Shown: positions 41,786 to 51,262 of the stretch, in pieces
How positions within the stretch are numbered: position 1 is the stretch's first letter
Layout: each line of letters starts with the position of its first letter
NCBI RefSeq assembly: GCF_030406405.1
Contig: NZ_JAUEPL010000007.1
Span: 153,808-217,807 of the forward strand
Source: Streptomyces ficellus
GTDB lineage: Bacteria; Actinomycetota; Actinomycetes; Streptomycetales; Streptomycetaceae
Length of the DNA: 64,000 nucleotides
Reading direction: 5' to 3'
The notes under the pieces: generated by a model
Seen by the model: only the letters and a program-made list of their open reading frames with translations
Told to the model about the DNA's origin: nothing
Databases searched by the model: none
Translations under genes and position numbers: made by a program

Positions 41786-43134
41786 TTGTTCCTTTCGAGC
41801 AGCCGGCCGGTGGGCTCGGCCAGGGTGCCGTTGTCGGCGATGCGTACGCCGCGCAGCCAGGTGGACTTGACGACGCCGTGCAGGGTCTTGCCCGCGTATG
41901 CCGTCACCTGGTTGCGGTGGTGGAGCTCGGCCGGGTCGACGGTGAAGGTCTCATCGGGCGCGAGAACCGCGAAGTCGGCGTCACGGCCGGGCTCGATGGC
42001 GCCCTTGCGGTTCAGGCCCGCGAGTTCGGCGGGGGCGGTGGACATCCAGCGGGCGACGTCCTCCAGGGTGTGGCCGCGGCGGCGGGCCTCGGTCCAGATG
42101 GCGGGCAGGCCGAGCTGGAGGGAGGAGATGCCGCCCCACGCCGTGGCGAAGTCGGGGGTCTTCAGGTCGGCCGTGGAGGGCGAGTGATCGGAGACGATGC
42201 AGTCGATCGTCCCGTCCGCGAGGCCCTCCCACAGGGCGTCCTGGTTGCCGGCCTCCCGGATGGGCGGGCAGCACTTGAACTCCGTCGCCCCGTCCGGGAT
42301 CTCCTCGGCGGTCAGGGTGAGGAAGTGCGGGCAGCTCTCGACGGTGATCCGCACACCCTCGCGGCGGGCGGCGGCGATCATCGGCAGCGCGTCGCTGGAG
42401 GAGAGGTGGAGCACGTGCACGCGCGCGTTGAGCCGCCTGGCCTGGTTGATGAGGTTCTCGATGGCGGTGTTCTCGGCGTCGCGCGGCCGGGAGGCGAGGA
42501 AGTCGGCGTACTTCGGCGAGCTCTTCTGCGGAGCCGCGGCGAGGTGGTGCGGGTCCTCGGCGTGCACGATCATCAGGCCGCCGAAGCCGGCGATCTCGGC
42601 GAGCGAGGCGGCGAGCTGCTCCTGGTCGAGCTGGGGGAACTCCTCCACGCCGGAGGGCGACAGGAAGCACTTGAAGCCGAAGACACCGGCGTCGTGCAGC
42701 GGGCGGAGGTCCTTGACGTTGTCCGGCAGGGCGCCACCCCAGAAGCCGACGTCCATGTGCGCCTTGGGGCGGGCCACCTCCTGCTTGATCCGCAGGTTCT
42801 CCACCGTCGTGGTGGGCGGCAGGGAGTTGAGCGGCATGTCGATGAGGGTGGTGATGCCACCGGCCGCGGCCGCGCGGGTGGCGGTCCAGAAGCCCTCCCA
42901 ATGGGTGCGGCCGGGGTCGTTCACATGGACGTGCGTGTCGACGAGGCCGGGCAGGACCACATGGTCGCCGACGTCCTCCAGCCGGGCGCCGGCGGGTGGC
43001 TCGGCGTCGTAGGGCAGTACCGCCGCGATCTTCTCGCCCGCGACGGCGACCGATGCGGCGCGCGTCCCCTCGGGGGTGATGACCCGCGTCGAGCGCAGTA
43101 CCAGAGTCACGTCCACGTCCACGTTCCCATCCAC
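41782..43134 (-). CDS. allB: Allantoinase
   Basis: A cyclic amidohydrolase that opens allantoin to allantoate. The 450-residue product has the metal-binding [10 protein letters not shown] (His68, His70), the lysine likely to be carboxylated in [10 protein letters not shown] (Lys155), further ligands in MIVHAEDP and [11 protein letters not shown], and the catalytic Asp in IVSDHSPS. It is the first gene of the allB-alc unit. The start is uncertain: GTG at 43134 is used, and GTG codons at 43122, 43116 and 43110 follow in the same frame before the conserved region begins. About 65 nt upstream is a palindrome shared with other purine-catabolic operons. Confidence 0.94.
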   Translation of the reverse strand: MDGNVDVDVTLVLRSTRVITPEGTRAASVAVAGEKIAAVLPYDAEPPAGARLEDVGDHVVLPGLVDTHVHVNDPGRTHWEGFWTATRAAAAGGITTLIDMPLNSLPPTTTVENLRIKQEVARPKAHMDVGFWGGALPDNVKDLRPLHDAGVFGFKCFLSPSGVEEFPQLDQEQLAASLAEIAGFGGLMIVHAEDPHHLAAAPQKSSPKYADFLASRPRDAENTAIENLINQARRLNARVHVLHLSSSDALPMIAAARREGVRITVESCPHFLTLTAEEIPDGATEFKCCPPIREAGNQDALWEGLADGTIDCIVSDHSPSTADLKTPDFATAWGGISSLQLGLPAIWTEARRRGHTLEDVARWMSTAPAELAGLNRKGAIEPGRDADFAVLAPDETFTVDPAELHHRNQVTAYAGKTLHGVVKSTWLRGVRIADNGTLAEPTGRLLERNK

Positions 43135-43197
43135 GTTCCCGTCCCCATCCAGATGCCATCCGCAATGTCGTCCGCGATGCCGTCCGCATCCTTCAAT

Positions 43198-43214
43198 TTC
43201 AACGAACTGTTGAA
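43198..43214 (-). promoter_or_regulatory. Palindrome TTCAAC-N5-GTTGAA upstream of allB, probable AllR-type operator
   Basis: TTCAAC (43198-43203) and GTTGAA (43209-43214) flank GAACT. On the minus strand the promoter-proximal half can serve as a -35 hexamer (TTGAAA). The same TCAAC-N5-GTTGA design appears upstream of uraD (62869-62883) and, with one mismatch, of the malate synthase gene (49393-49407). It is 64 nt upstream of the allB start. Confidence 0.7.
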
Positions 43215-43287
43215 GGAGTCTTCACTTCGGACCCCACTCCGTCAAGAGTGACCCGGGCGGCCGCCGAGTGGCGGCGATGCCGCTTGG

Positions 43288-43310
43288 ATGTTTCCATGAA
43301 GTGGAAACAT
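43288..43310. promoter_or_regulatory. Perfect palindrome ATGTTTCC-N7-GGAAACAT between allB and allR
   Basis: Eight-base perfect arms separated by ATGAAGT lie roughly mid-way in the 357-nt divergent region. The form (TTTCC...GGAAA) resembles operators of IclR-family proteins, so autoregulation of allR is plausible. It differs from the TCAAC-N5-GTTGA motif and could be a second recognition mode or a site for another regulator. Confidence 0.6.
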
Positions 43311-43491
43311 AATTTCATACAGGAGAACGTAGCTACCCACATGAGGCGTACGGGCAGACGTCCGCGGACCACCGCCGCCAGCCGGACAAACAGCGCCTGA
43401 CCGGCCAGGACGCCCCACCGCGGACGATGTGCCCGGCCGGACGGCCCGGTAGGCTGCTGACTTGCCCATCCGCCTCGAAAGGACCGTTGAC

Positions 43492-44301
43492 GTGTCGACG
43501 TCCAGCGCCAGCACCACCGACGCCGCCAAGCCCGCCGCCGCGACCGGCGGCGTCCAGTCCCTGGAGCGTGCCTTCGACCTTCTGGAGCGGATGGCCGACG
43601 CCGGGGGCGAGGTCGGGCTGAGCGAGCTCTCCTCCAGCAGCGGACTGCCGCTGCCCACCATCCACCGCCTGATGCGGACGCTGGTCGCCTGCGGTTACGT
43701 ACGCCAGCAGTCCAACCGCCGGTACGCGCTCGGCCCCCGGCTGATCCGCCTCGGCGAGTCCGCCGCGCGACTGCTGGGCACCTGGGCCCGCCCGTACCTG
43801 GCGCGGCTGGTCGAGGAGACCGGCGAGACCGCGAACATGGCGCTGCTCGACGGCGACGAGATCGTGTACGTCGCCCAGGTGCCCTCCAAGCACTCGATGC
43901 GCATGTTCACCGAGGTCGGCCGCCGCGTCCTGCCGCACTCCACGGGTGTGGGCAAGGCGCTGCTGGCGCACACCTCGCCCGAGGAGGTACGGGCGCTGCT
44001 CGCCCGCACCGGCATGCCCGCCGCCACCGAGAAGACGATCACCACGCCCGAAGGCTTCCTGGACGCCCTGGAGCACACGCGGCAGCTGGGGTACGCCCTC
44101 GACGACAGCGAGCAGGAGATCGGCGTGCGCTGCATCGCGGTCTCGGTGCCCAACTCCCCCACCGCAGCCGCCATCTCCATCTCCGGCCCGGCGGGTCGCT
44201 TGACGGAGACGACGACGGAGAAGATCGTCCCGATCCTCCAGGAAGTGGCCCAGGACCTCTCCACGGCCCTCGCCAACACGGCGGCCAACGGACAGGGCTG
44301 A
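43492..44301 (+). CDS. allR: IclR-family repressor of allantoin use (AllR-like)
   Basis: A 269-residue regulator. After a disordered Ala/Thr/Ser start (about 1-20), the winged helix is SLERAFDLLERMADAGGEVG through GLPLPTIHRLMRTLVACGYV (about 22-75). The IclR effector domain runs from about 85 to 255 (RPYLARLVEETGETANMALL, RVLPHSTGVGKALLAHTSPE, GVRCIAVSVPNSPTAAAIS). The GTG at 43492 has GAAAGGA (43477-43483) 8 nt upstream. It is divergent from allB-alc, the arrangement of AllR in Streptomyces, where it represses the allantoin pathway. The effector is likely a pathway intermediate such as allantoate or glyoxylate; this is inferred from family knowledge. Confidence 0.88.
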   Translation: MSTSSASTTDAAKPAAATGGVQSLERAFDLLERMADAGGEVGLSELSSSSGLPLPTIHRLMRTLVACGYVRQQSNRRYALGPRLIRLGESAARLLGTWARPYLARLVEETGETANMALLDGDEIVYVAQVPSKHSMRMFTEVGRRVLPHSTGVGKALLAHTSPEEVRALLARTGMPAATEKTITTPEGFLDALEHTRQLGYALDDSEQEIGVRCIAVSVPNSPTAAAISISGPAGRLTETTTEKIVPILQEVAQDLSTALANTAANGQG

Positions 44302-44491
44302 CCCACGCGTCCCACGCGCGGGCGGGCGCCCAGGCAACGGCCCGGGCTGACCCTCGACCCCGGTCGGGCGAGCCTGAGACCAACGGGCAGGGCCGACCCA
44401 GCCCCCGCGCGGGCGGGCCCAGGCGGGGCCTCGGGCCCAGGCCGAGGCGCCGGGCCCAGGCCGGGCGCCGGGCCCAGGGCGGGCCTCGGGC

Positions 44492-45166
44492 TCAGGGGCG
44501 TGTCGGATCGGAGAGCCGGCCGTCCTCGACGGTCACCGTTCGGTCGAGGCGGGCCAGGTGGGCGCGGTCGTGGGTCACCAGCACCGTCGCCGTGTTCCGC
44601 TCGCGGGTCAGGGTGACCAGCAGGTCCAGGACCGCCGCGCCGCGTTCGTGGTCGAGGGCGCTCGTGGGCTCGTCGACCAGCAGCACCTCCGGGTCGTTCA
44701 TCAGCGCCCGGGCGATGTTCACCCGCTGACGCTGGCCGCCGGACAGCTGGTGCGGGCGGCGGGCGGCCTGGTCGGCGAGGCCCACCGCGTCGAGGAGTTC
44801 GAGGGCGCGGGCCTTGACGTTCCTGCGGCCCGCCAGGTGGGCCATCACCGTCAGTTGCTCCGCGGCCGTCAGTGACGGCAGCAGGTTCGGCTGCTGGAAG
44901 ACGATCCCGATCCGCTCGCGCCGCAGCGCCGCCTTGCCCGCCCGGTCCAGTGTCCCGGTGTCCGTCCCCGCCACGACCACCCGTCCCCGGTCCGGTGTCC
45001 CCAGGGTCGCGGCGACCGCCAGCAGGCTGGACTTGCCCGACCCGGAGGGGCCGACGACCGCCGTGAGGCTGCCGGACGGGACGTTCAGCGACACGGCGTC
45101 CAGGGCCGTCAGCCGGCCGTCCCCATCGGGGTAGGTCAGCGTCACGCCGTCCAGGAGAAGGGTCAT
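44492..45166 (-). CDS. ABC transporter ATPase (MacB/LolD-like)
   Basis: A 224-residue export-type ATPase. Walker A GPSGSGKSS is at 39-47, LSGGQRQRVNIARAL at 141-155, Walker B VLLVDEPTSALD follows, and VLVTHDRAHLAR holds the H-loop. The family is that of MacB/LolD-type transporters, often involved in antimicrobial resistance or lipoprotein and envelope processes. Its ATG overlaps the permease stop (45163-45166), so they form an operon. The divergent neighbour is a two-component system, and the layout suggests the system responds to envelope stress or an antibiotic and induces this transporter, but this is inference. Confidence 0.9.
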   Translation of the reverse strand: MTLLLDGVTLTYPDGDGRLTALDAVSLNVPSGSLTAVVGPSGSGKSSLLAVAATLGTPDRGRVVVAGTDTGTLDRAGKAALRRERIGIVFQQPNLLPSLTAAEQLTVMAHLAGRRNVKARALELLDAVGLADQAARRPHQLSGGQRQRVNIARALMNDPEVLLVDEPTSALDHERGAAVLDLLVTLTRERNTATVLVTHDRAHLARLDRTVTVEDGRLSDPTRP

Positions 45167-46230
45167 CGGGCACTCCCGAGCGCCGTCAGCGGGTCGACGG
45201 CGGTGATCCGGCGAATGGACAGGGCCGCCCCGAGCATCCCGAGGACGATCATCACGGCGGCCGGGCCGAGAACGGTCGACGGCTCCAGGACGAAGGGCAC
45301 GTCGCCGCCGCTCACCAGCGCGCCGATGCCCGCCGCGAGCCCGGTCCCGAGCAGCGTCCCGGCGCCCAGCATGACCGCCGCCTGCCCGAGGGCGTCCCTC
45401 AGCAGGTACGGGGTGGAGGCGCCGAGCGCCTTCAGCACGGCCACGTCGCCGCCGCGCTGGATCGTCCACACCGTGAAGAACGCCCCGATGACGAGCGCGG
45501 AGATGGCGAAGAGGAAGCCGCGCATGAGCTGCAAGGAGCCGTTCTCGGCCTGGTAGGACCCTATGGCGGTGAGCGCCTCGTCCACGGTGAGCGTCCGCGT
45601 ACCGGCGGCCCGGTCCCCCGCCGCGACGTCGATGCCCTCGCCTCTCACCGCGACGACCGTGGCGCCCCTGTGCCCGAGGGCGTGCCAGTCGTCCAGCGAC
45701 GTCCACACCACTGGCGTATGGCTGTACGAGGCGTCTCCCGCGACCCCGGCCACCGTCACCTCGCGGGAGCCGATCCGTACCCGCGCGCCGACGCCCGCGC
45801 CGCCGAGCTCGTCGGCGGCCGACCGTGACAGGACCGCCCTTCCGGGCCCCAGCCGCGCGCTGTCGGGGGCGAGCCCGGCCCCCGGAGCCGTACCGAAGAC
45901 GGAGACCGCCGCCGTAGCGGAACCGGCCACCGCGTTCAGGGTGCTGATGCCGACCGGTTCGGCGGCGGTGACGCCCGCCTGCCGCCGCCACGTGCGCCAC
46001 GCGCTCTCCGCCACGGTCGAGTCGGTGAACGACACGGACCGGCCCGAGGGCGGGGCGGCGAAGGCCAGCCGGTCGGCGGGCAGCCCGGTGATCGCCGAGA
46101 CGTTCTCCCGCGCGAGCCCGGCCGTCAGCCCGGACAGCAGCCCCACCAACAGCGTGATCAGCACGATCACCGTGCCCATCAGCGCGAACCGCCCCTTGGC
46201 GAACCGCAGATCCCTCCATGCCACGAACAT
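45163..46230 (-). CDS. FtsX-like ABC transporter permease (MacB-type)
   Basis: A 355-residue membrane protein starting at MFVAWRDLRF (46230); an in-frame start at 46266 exists but its extra residues are non-conserved. One N-terminal helix (LMGTVIVLITLLVGLLSGLT), a large extracytoplasmic domain (about 40-220), and three C-terminal helices (LFAISALVIGAFFTVWTIQR, AVMLGAGTLLGTGLAAGIGA, AAVMIVLGMLGAALS) are the standard FtsX/MacB plan. WTIQRGGDVAVLKALGASTP is the conserved coupling region. It is co-transcribed with the ATPase gene and divergent from the sensor kinase gene across a 112-nt region. Confidence 0.88.
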   Translation of the reverse strand: MFVAWRDLRFAKGRFALMGTVIVLITLLVGLLSGLTAGLARENVSAITGLPADRLAFAAPPSGRSVSFTDSTVAESAWRTWRRQAGVTAAEPVGISTLNAVAGSATAAVSVFGTAPGAGLAPDSARLGPGRAVLSRSAADELGGAGVGARVRIGSREVTVAGVAGDASYSHTPVVWTSLDDWHALGHRGATVVAVRGEGIDVAAGDRAAGTRTLTVDEALTAIGSYQAENGSLQLMRGFLFAISALVIGAFFTVWTIQRGGDVAVLKALGASTPYLLRDALGQAAVMLGAGTLLGTGLAAGIGALVSGGDVPFVLEPSTVLGPAAVMIVLGMLGAALSIRRITAVDPLTALGSAR

Positions 46231-46342
46231 GGCGCCCAGCCTGTCGCCGCCGGCGCGCACGGGCATCGCGCCATGGATGGGCCCCTGATCAACCTTTCGG
46301 TTGAGTACGGCGGGGGCGGGGCCTGTCTACGCTGAACGGGTC

Positions 46343-47515
46343 ATGGATCCCCGTTCCCTCACCCCCGCCCTGCGCCTCCTGCGCGTCTGTCTGCACCTGC
46401 TGATGGCGGCGCTGCTCGCGCTCGCCGCGCTCCGGGCGGCCGGCGACCCGGCCGTCGTCGCGGCGGCGGCCGTGGTGGGCGCGGTGTACGCGGCGGGTCC
46501 GGCCCTTCGCGCCGTACGCGACTCGCGGTCCGCCGCCGCCCTGTGGCTGGGCGCGCTGAGCACCGCCTGGCTGGTGCTGCTGGCCCTGACGCCCGACGGA
46601 CTCTGGGCGGCCTTTCCCCTGTACTTCCTGCATCTGCACCTGCTGCCGGTGCGCTGGTCCCTGCCGGCCGTCGCCGCCACCGCGGGCGCGGCGATCATGT
46701 CGTACGTACACCATGGCTCACCGCTCAACCCGGGCGCGTTCATCGGGCCGCTGCTGGGTGCGGCCGTCGCCGTGGCGACCGTCCTCGGCTATCAGGCGCT
46801 GTACCGCGAGAGCGAGCGGCGCAGGCGGCTCATCGAGGAGCTGGTCTCCACCCGCGCGGAACTGGCCGCCGCCGAGCGGCACGCGGGCACGCTGGCCGAG
46901 CGCGAGCGCCTCGCACGCGAGATCCATGACACGCTCGCGCAGGGCCTGTCGTCGATCCAACTGTTGCTGCGGGCGGCCGAACGTACCCTGCCGGCCGGTT
47001 CCCCGGCGGCGGGGCACATCGAGCGGGCGCGGCGGGCGGCCCAGGACAACCTGGCGGAGGCGCGGCGTTTCGTACGGGCGCTGGCGCCGGCCGATCTGGC
47101 GCGGGGCTCACTGGCGGCGGCGCTGGAGCGGCTGTGCGAGCCGGTTCACGATGGCCCGCGGGTGCGGTTCTCGCTGAGCGGTACGCCGGTTGAGCTGCCG
47201 ACGCCGTACGAGGTGGCGCTGCTGCGCATCGCCCAGTCCGCGCTGGCCAACACGGTGCGGCACGCGGCCGCGCGACGCGCCGAGATCACGCTGACCTTCA
47301 TGGACGCGTCGGTCACGCTGGACGTCGTGGACGACGGCAAGGGCTTCGACCCCCACTCCGGGGCCCCGCCTGCGGGCGGCGGCGGTTTCGGGCTCCAGGC
47401 GATGCGCTCGCGTGCCCGGTCGCTGGGCGGGAGCTTCACCGTGGAGTCGGCGCCCGGCCAGGGCACCGCCGTCGCCGTCAGCCTTCCCCTGCGTACGGAA
47501 GAGGCCCTCGTATGA
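46343..47515 (+). CDS. Two-component sensor histidine kinase (NarL-partner type)
   Basis: A 390-residue membrane kinase. About five helices (about 15-145) form a compact sensor without a large external domain, as in DesK-like intramembrane sensors. A coiled linker (RAELAAAERHAGTLAERERL) leads to the HisKA_3 phosphorylation site His195 in AREIHDTLAQGLSSI. The HATPase domain has NTVRHA and DDGKGFDP, and the GxGL-type box GGFGLQAMRSRA. Its stop overlaps the response-regulator start (ATGA, 47512-47515), so the two form a pair. The divergent MacB-like transporter is the probable output. Confidence 0.92.
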   Translation: MDPRSLTPALRLLRVCLHLLMAALLALAALRAAGDPAVVAAAAVVGAVYAAGPALRAVRDSRSAAALWLGALSTAWLVLLALTPDGLWAAFPLYFLHLHLLPVRWSLPAVAATAGAAIMSYVHHGSPLNPGAFIGPLLGAAVAVATVLGYQALYRESERRRRLIEELVSTRAELAAAERHAGTLAERERLAREIHDTLAQGLSSIQLLLRAAERTLPAGSPAAGHIERARRAAQDNLAEARRFVRALAPADLARGSLAAALERLCEPVHDGPRVRFSLSGTPVELPTPYEVALLRIAQSALANTVRHAAARRAEITLTFMDASVTLDVVDDGKGFDPHSGAPPAGGGGFGLQAMRSRARSLGGSFTVESAPGQGTAVAVSLPLRTEEALV

Positions 47516-48132
47516 CGATCCGTCTGCTGCTCGCCGACGACCACCCGGTCGTACGGGCCGGACTGCGCGCCGTCCTCGACACCGAACCGGACTTCGCGGT
47601 CGTCGCGGAGGCCGCCACGGCCGAGCGTGCCGTCGAGCTGGCCCACGGGGCGGACGTCGCCCTGATGGACCTCCAGTTCGGCGCCGGTATGCACGGCGCG
47701 GAGGCGACGGCCGCCATCACCGCGCGCCCCGGGGCGCCACGGGTGCTGGTGCTGACGACGTACGACTCCGACGCCGACATCCTGGCGGCCGTGGAGGCGG
47801 GCGCGAGCGGCTACCTGCTCAAGGACGCGCCTCCGGAGGAGCTGGCGGCGGCGGTCCGCACGGCGGCGGCCGGCCGGTCGGCGCTCGCCCCGGCCGTCGC
47901 GCACCGCCTGCTGGACCGGATGCGCGCCCCGGCCGAGGCGCTGACCAGGCGGGAGCTGGAGGTGCTCCAGCTGGTCGGCGAGGGCCTGTCCAACCAGCAG
48001 ATCAGCAAGCGGCTCTTCCTCAGCCAGGCGACGGTGAAGTCCCATCTGGTGCACGTCTTCGCCAAGCTGGGCGTCGACTCCCGTACGGCGGCGGTGGCCG
48101 CGGCCACCGCCCGCCGCCTGATCCGCCGCTGA
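47512..48132 (+). CDS. NarL/FixJ-type response regulator
   Basis: A 206-residue DNA-binding regulator. The receiver domain begins IRLLLADDHPVVRAGLRAVL; the phospho-acceptor is Asp53 in VALMDLQFG, with the conserved Thr/Lys in LVLTTYDSD and GYLLKDAP. The LuxR-type helix-turn-helix is in the last 65 residues (LTRRELEVLQLVGEGLSNQQ, then SQATVKSHLVHVFAKLG). It overlaps the kinase gene by 4 nt. Its target is not known but is likely the divergent ABC transporter. The 3' flank holds a run of imperfect GGCTC repeats. Confidence 0.93.
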   Translation: MTIRLLLADDHPVVRAGLRAVLDTEPDFAVVAEAATAERAVELAHGADVALMDLQFGAGMHGAEATAAITARPGAPRVLVLTTYDSDADILAAVEAGASGYLLKDAPPEELAAAVRTAAAGRSALAPAVAHRLLDRMRAPAEALTRRELEVLQLVGEGLSNQQISKRLFLSQATVKSHLVHVFAKLGVDSRTAAVAAATARRLIRR

Positions 48133-48136
48133 GCGC

Positions 48137-48266
48137 TCGGCGCGGCGGCTGGCTCGGTGCAGCGGCCGGCTCGGCGCGGCGGCTCAGTCCGGCGGGCTCG
48201 GTGCGGCGGCTCAGCGCGGGGCTCAGTCCGGCGGCTCAGCACGGCGGCTCAGCGCGGTGGCTCGCC
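48137..48266. repeat. Degenerate GGCTC-rich repeat tract
   Basis: About nine copies of a GGCTC core in variants of CGGCGGCTCAGYSCGG lie between the response regulator and the DUF5955-like gene on the opposite strand, just entering the latter's 3' end. The unit is imperfect, with spacing of 10-16 nt. It is probably the result of slippage; as a bidirectional RNA fold it could contribute to termination. Confidence 0.5.
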
Positions 48267-48548
48267 GAACAGCTCCACCGCGTTGCGTACGTCGGTGAGC
48301 GCGGCGCCGAGCGCGCTCACCGAACCGATCGCTCCCGCGATGAGCAGTAACGACCGGCGCAGCCGCCGCACTTCGGGCACCCCGCCGATGGCCATGGCGG
48401 CGAGCGCGGCCAGTTCGTCCTCGGCGATGCCACGGTCCATGAAGTCGGCGGGGTGGCCGGCCAGTTCGCGGCGCAGGCGGGAGACGGCGGCGCTCAGCTC
48501 AGCCACCCTCGGGTCCTCTCCGCTGCCCGTCACACGCCTCTGCCCCAT
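48249..48548 (-). CDS. Small hydrophobic-helix protein (DUF5955-like)
   Basis: A 99-residue protein of a family common in Streptomyces that I believe is called DUF5955. The start (ATG at 48548, MGQRRVTGSGEDPRVAELSA) follows a GGGAGAG site; TTG codons at 48557 or 48560 are alternatives. Features are a helical N-terminal part (VAELSAAVSRLRRELAGHPA), an acidic midpart (RGIAEDELAALAAMA) and a hydrophobic helix (LLLIAGAIGSVSALGAALTD). Function unknown. It is convergent with the response regulator and divergent from the MobA-like gene. Confidence 0.65.
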   Translation of the reverse strand: MGQRRVTGSGEDPRVAELSAAVSRLRRELAGHPADFMDRGIAEDELAALAAMAIGGVPEVRRLRRSLLLIAGAIGSVSALGAALTDVRNAVELFGEPPR

Positions 48549-48704
48549 GCTTCGCAACAAAAGCTCTCCCGCCCTTGCACGCACTACGTTGTGCGCCCGT
48601 CCCTGTACTTAACGCCATCCCGGGCGCGACACGCCACTCCCCTGACGAAACTCAGGGCGACGCTTCCGGCGCCGGCGCACCTGGAGCGGCCCGGGGCGGA
48701 GCGC

Positions 48705-49343
48705 ATGCGGTATGCACTCCTCATGGGACTGCTCATGGGACAGACGACGACAGAGGGACCACGCGTCGCCGGGCTTCTGCTGGCGGCCGGCGGTGGCCGG
48801 CGGCTCGGCGGGCGCCCCAAGGCCCTGCTGGAGCACCGCGGCCGCCCGCTGGTCGAGCACGCGGTGGGCGTGCTGCGGGCCGGCGGCTGCCAGGTGGTCC
48901 ACGTAGTGCTGGGCGCCGCCGCCGGTTCCGTACGGGAGCGGGCCTCGCTGCCGGGCTGCGTACTGGTCGACAACCCGGGGTGGGAGGAGGGCATGGGCTC
49001 GTCGCTGCGCGCGGGGCTCGCGTCACTGAACGGGACGGGCGCGGACGCGGCGGTCGTGTCCCTGGTGGACCAGCCGGGGATCGGCGCGGAGGCGGTCGGC
49101 CGGGTGGTGGCGGCGTACCGCTCGCGTTCCTCCCTGGTGGCGGCCGCGTACGCCGGGAAGCGCGGCCATCCGGTGCTGCTCGGGGCGGACCGGTGGGCGG
49201 ATGTCGCCGCGCGTGCGGAGGGCGACCGGGGGGCACGCGCCTACCTGAAGGAGCACGAGGCGTCGATCGTCCTCGTCGAGTGCGGGGACGTGGCGGAGCC
49301 GTACGACATCGACACGGCCGAGGACTTGGCGCACCTTGAGTGA
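48705..49343 (+). CDS. MobA-like nucleotidyltransferase (molybdenum cofactor cytidylyltransferase family)
   Basis: A protein of about 200 residues of the MobA/MocA-like NTP-transferase family. The signature is VAGLLLAAGGGRRLGGRPKA (nucleotide and metal binding), then VVSLVDQPGIGAEAVGRVVA with the second Asp, and GHPVLL. These enzymes attach CMP to molybdenum cofactor for xanthine-dehydrogenase-type enzymes. Three starts (48705, 48723, 48735) are possible; the 48705 ATG has GGAG 3 nt upstream. It lies next to malate synthase and near purine-catabolic genes. A role in cofactor supply for xanthine dehydrogenase is inferred. No molybdoenzyme is in the window. Confidence 0.78.
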   Translation: MRYALLMGLLMGQTTTEGPRVAGLLLAAGGGRRLGGRPKALLEHRGRPLVEHAVGVLRAGGCQVVHVVLGAAAGSVRERASLPGCVLVDNPGWEEGMGSSLRAGLASLNGTGADAAVVSLVDQPGIGAEAVGRVVAAYRSRSSLVAAAYAGKRGHPVLLGADRWADVAARAEGDRGARAYLKEHEASIVLVECGDVAEPYDIDTAEDLAHLE

Positions 49344-49392
49344 ACGGGATGGCACCCAGAGCCATGTTCTGTCGAGCCGGAGAATCTCGACA

Positions 49393-49407
49393 TCAACAAA
49401 CCATTGA
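49393..49407 (+). promoter_or_regulatory. Inverted repeat TCAAC-AAACC-ATTGA overlapping the aceB -35 box
   Basis: The site matches the TCAAC-N5-GTTGA palindrome of allB and uraD with one mismatch (ATTGA). Its right half overlaps a -35 hexamer TTGAAC (49404-49409), 17 nt before TAGTAT (49427-49432). A repressor bound here would block transcription of the malate synthase gene. Confidence 0.6.
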
Positions 49408-49432
49408 ACTTCCACTATGAGAAAACTAGTAT
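49404..49432 (+). promoter_or_regulatory. Likely vegetative promoter of the malate synthase gene
   Basis: TTGAAC (49404-49409), a 17-nt spacer and TAGTAT (49427-49432) match a HrdB-type promoter well. It lies in an AT-richer island 140 nt upstream of the aceB start. Confidence 0.6.
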
Positions 49433-49572
49433 CCACTGTTCAGAAGCACCCGATCGTCAGAAGGCGCCTGTGACCGTATCTCGGCTCCCACGGCACTCAG
49501 TGCCGCGCGCGTATGCCCGGCGGCCGCTGCACGGCGCCGTGCCACAGTCCCCGCTGAAGGAAGTGACAGCTC

Positions 49573-51195
<1,623 letters not shown>

Positions 51196-51214
51196 CCGCT
51201 GTCACCGAGTTCCC

Positions 51215-51248
51215 CCGCCCCCTGGTGCCGCACTGCACCGGGGGGCGG
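51215..51248 (+). terminator. Strong stem-loop terminator after aceB
   Basis: CCGCCCCCTGGTGC (51215-51228) pairs with GCACCGGGGGGCGG (51235-51248): 14 bp including one G-U pair, with a 6-nt loop. It begins 20 nt after the aceB stop. The opposite-strand nuclease-like gene ends 15 nt further on, so it may serve both. Confidence 0.8.
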
Positions 51249-51262
51249 TGGCGTGTCAGCGG

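Noticed and set aside
44302..44491. GGGCCCAGG-type repeats between allR and the ABC ATPase
   Set aside because: Strongly GC-biased low-complexity DNA without regular spacing; no clear stem-loop or function could be defined.
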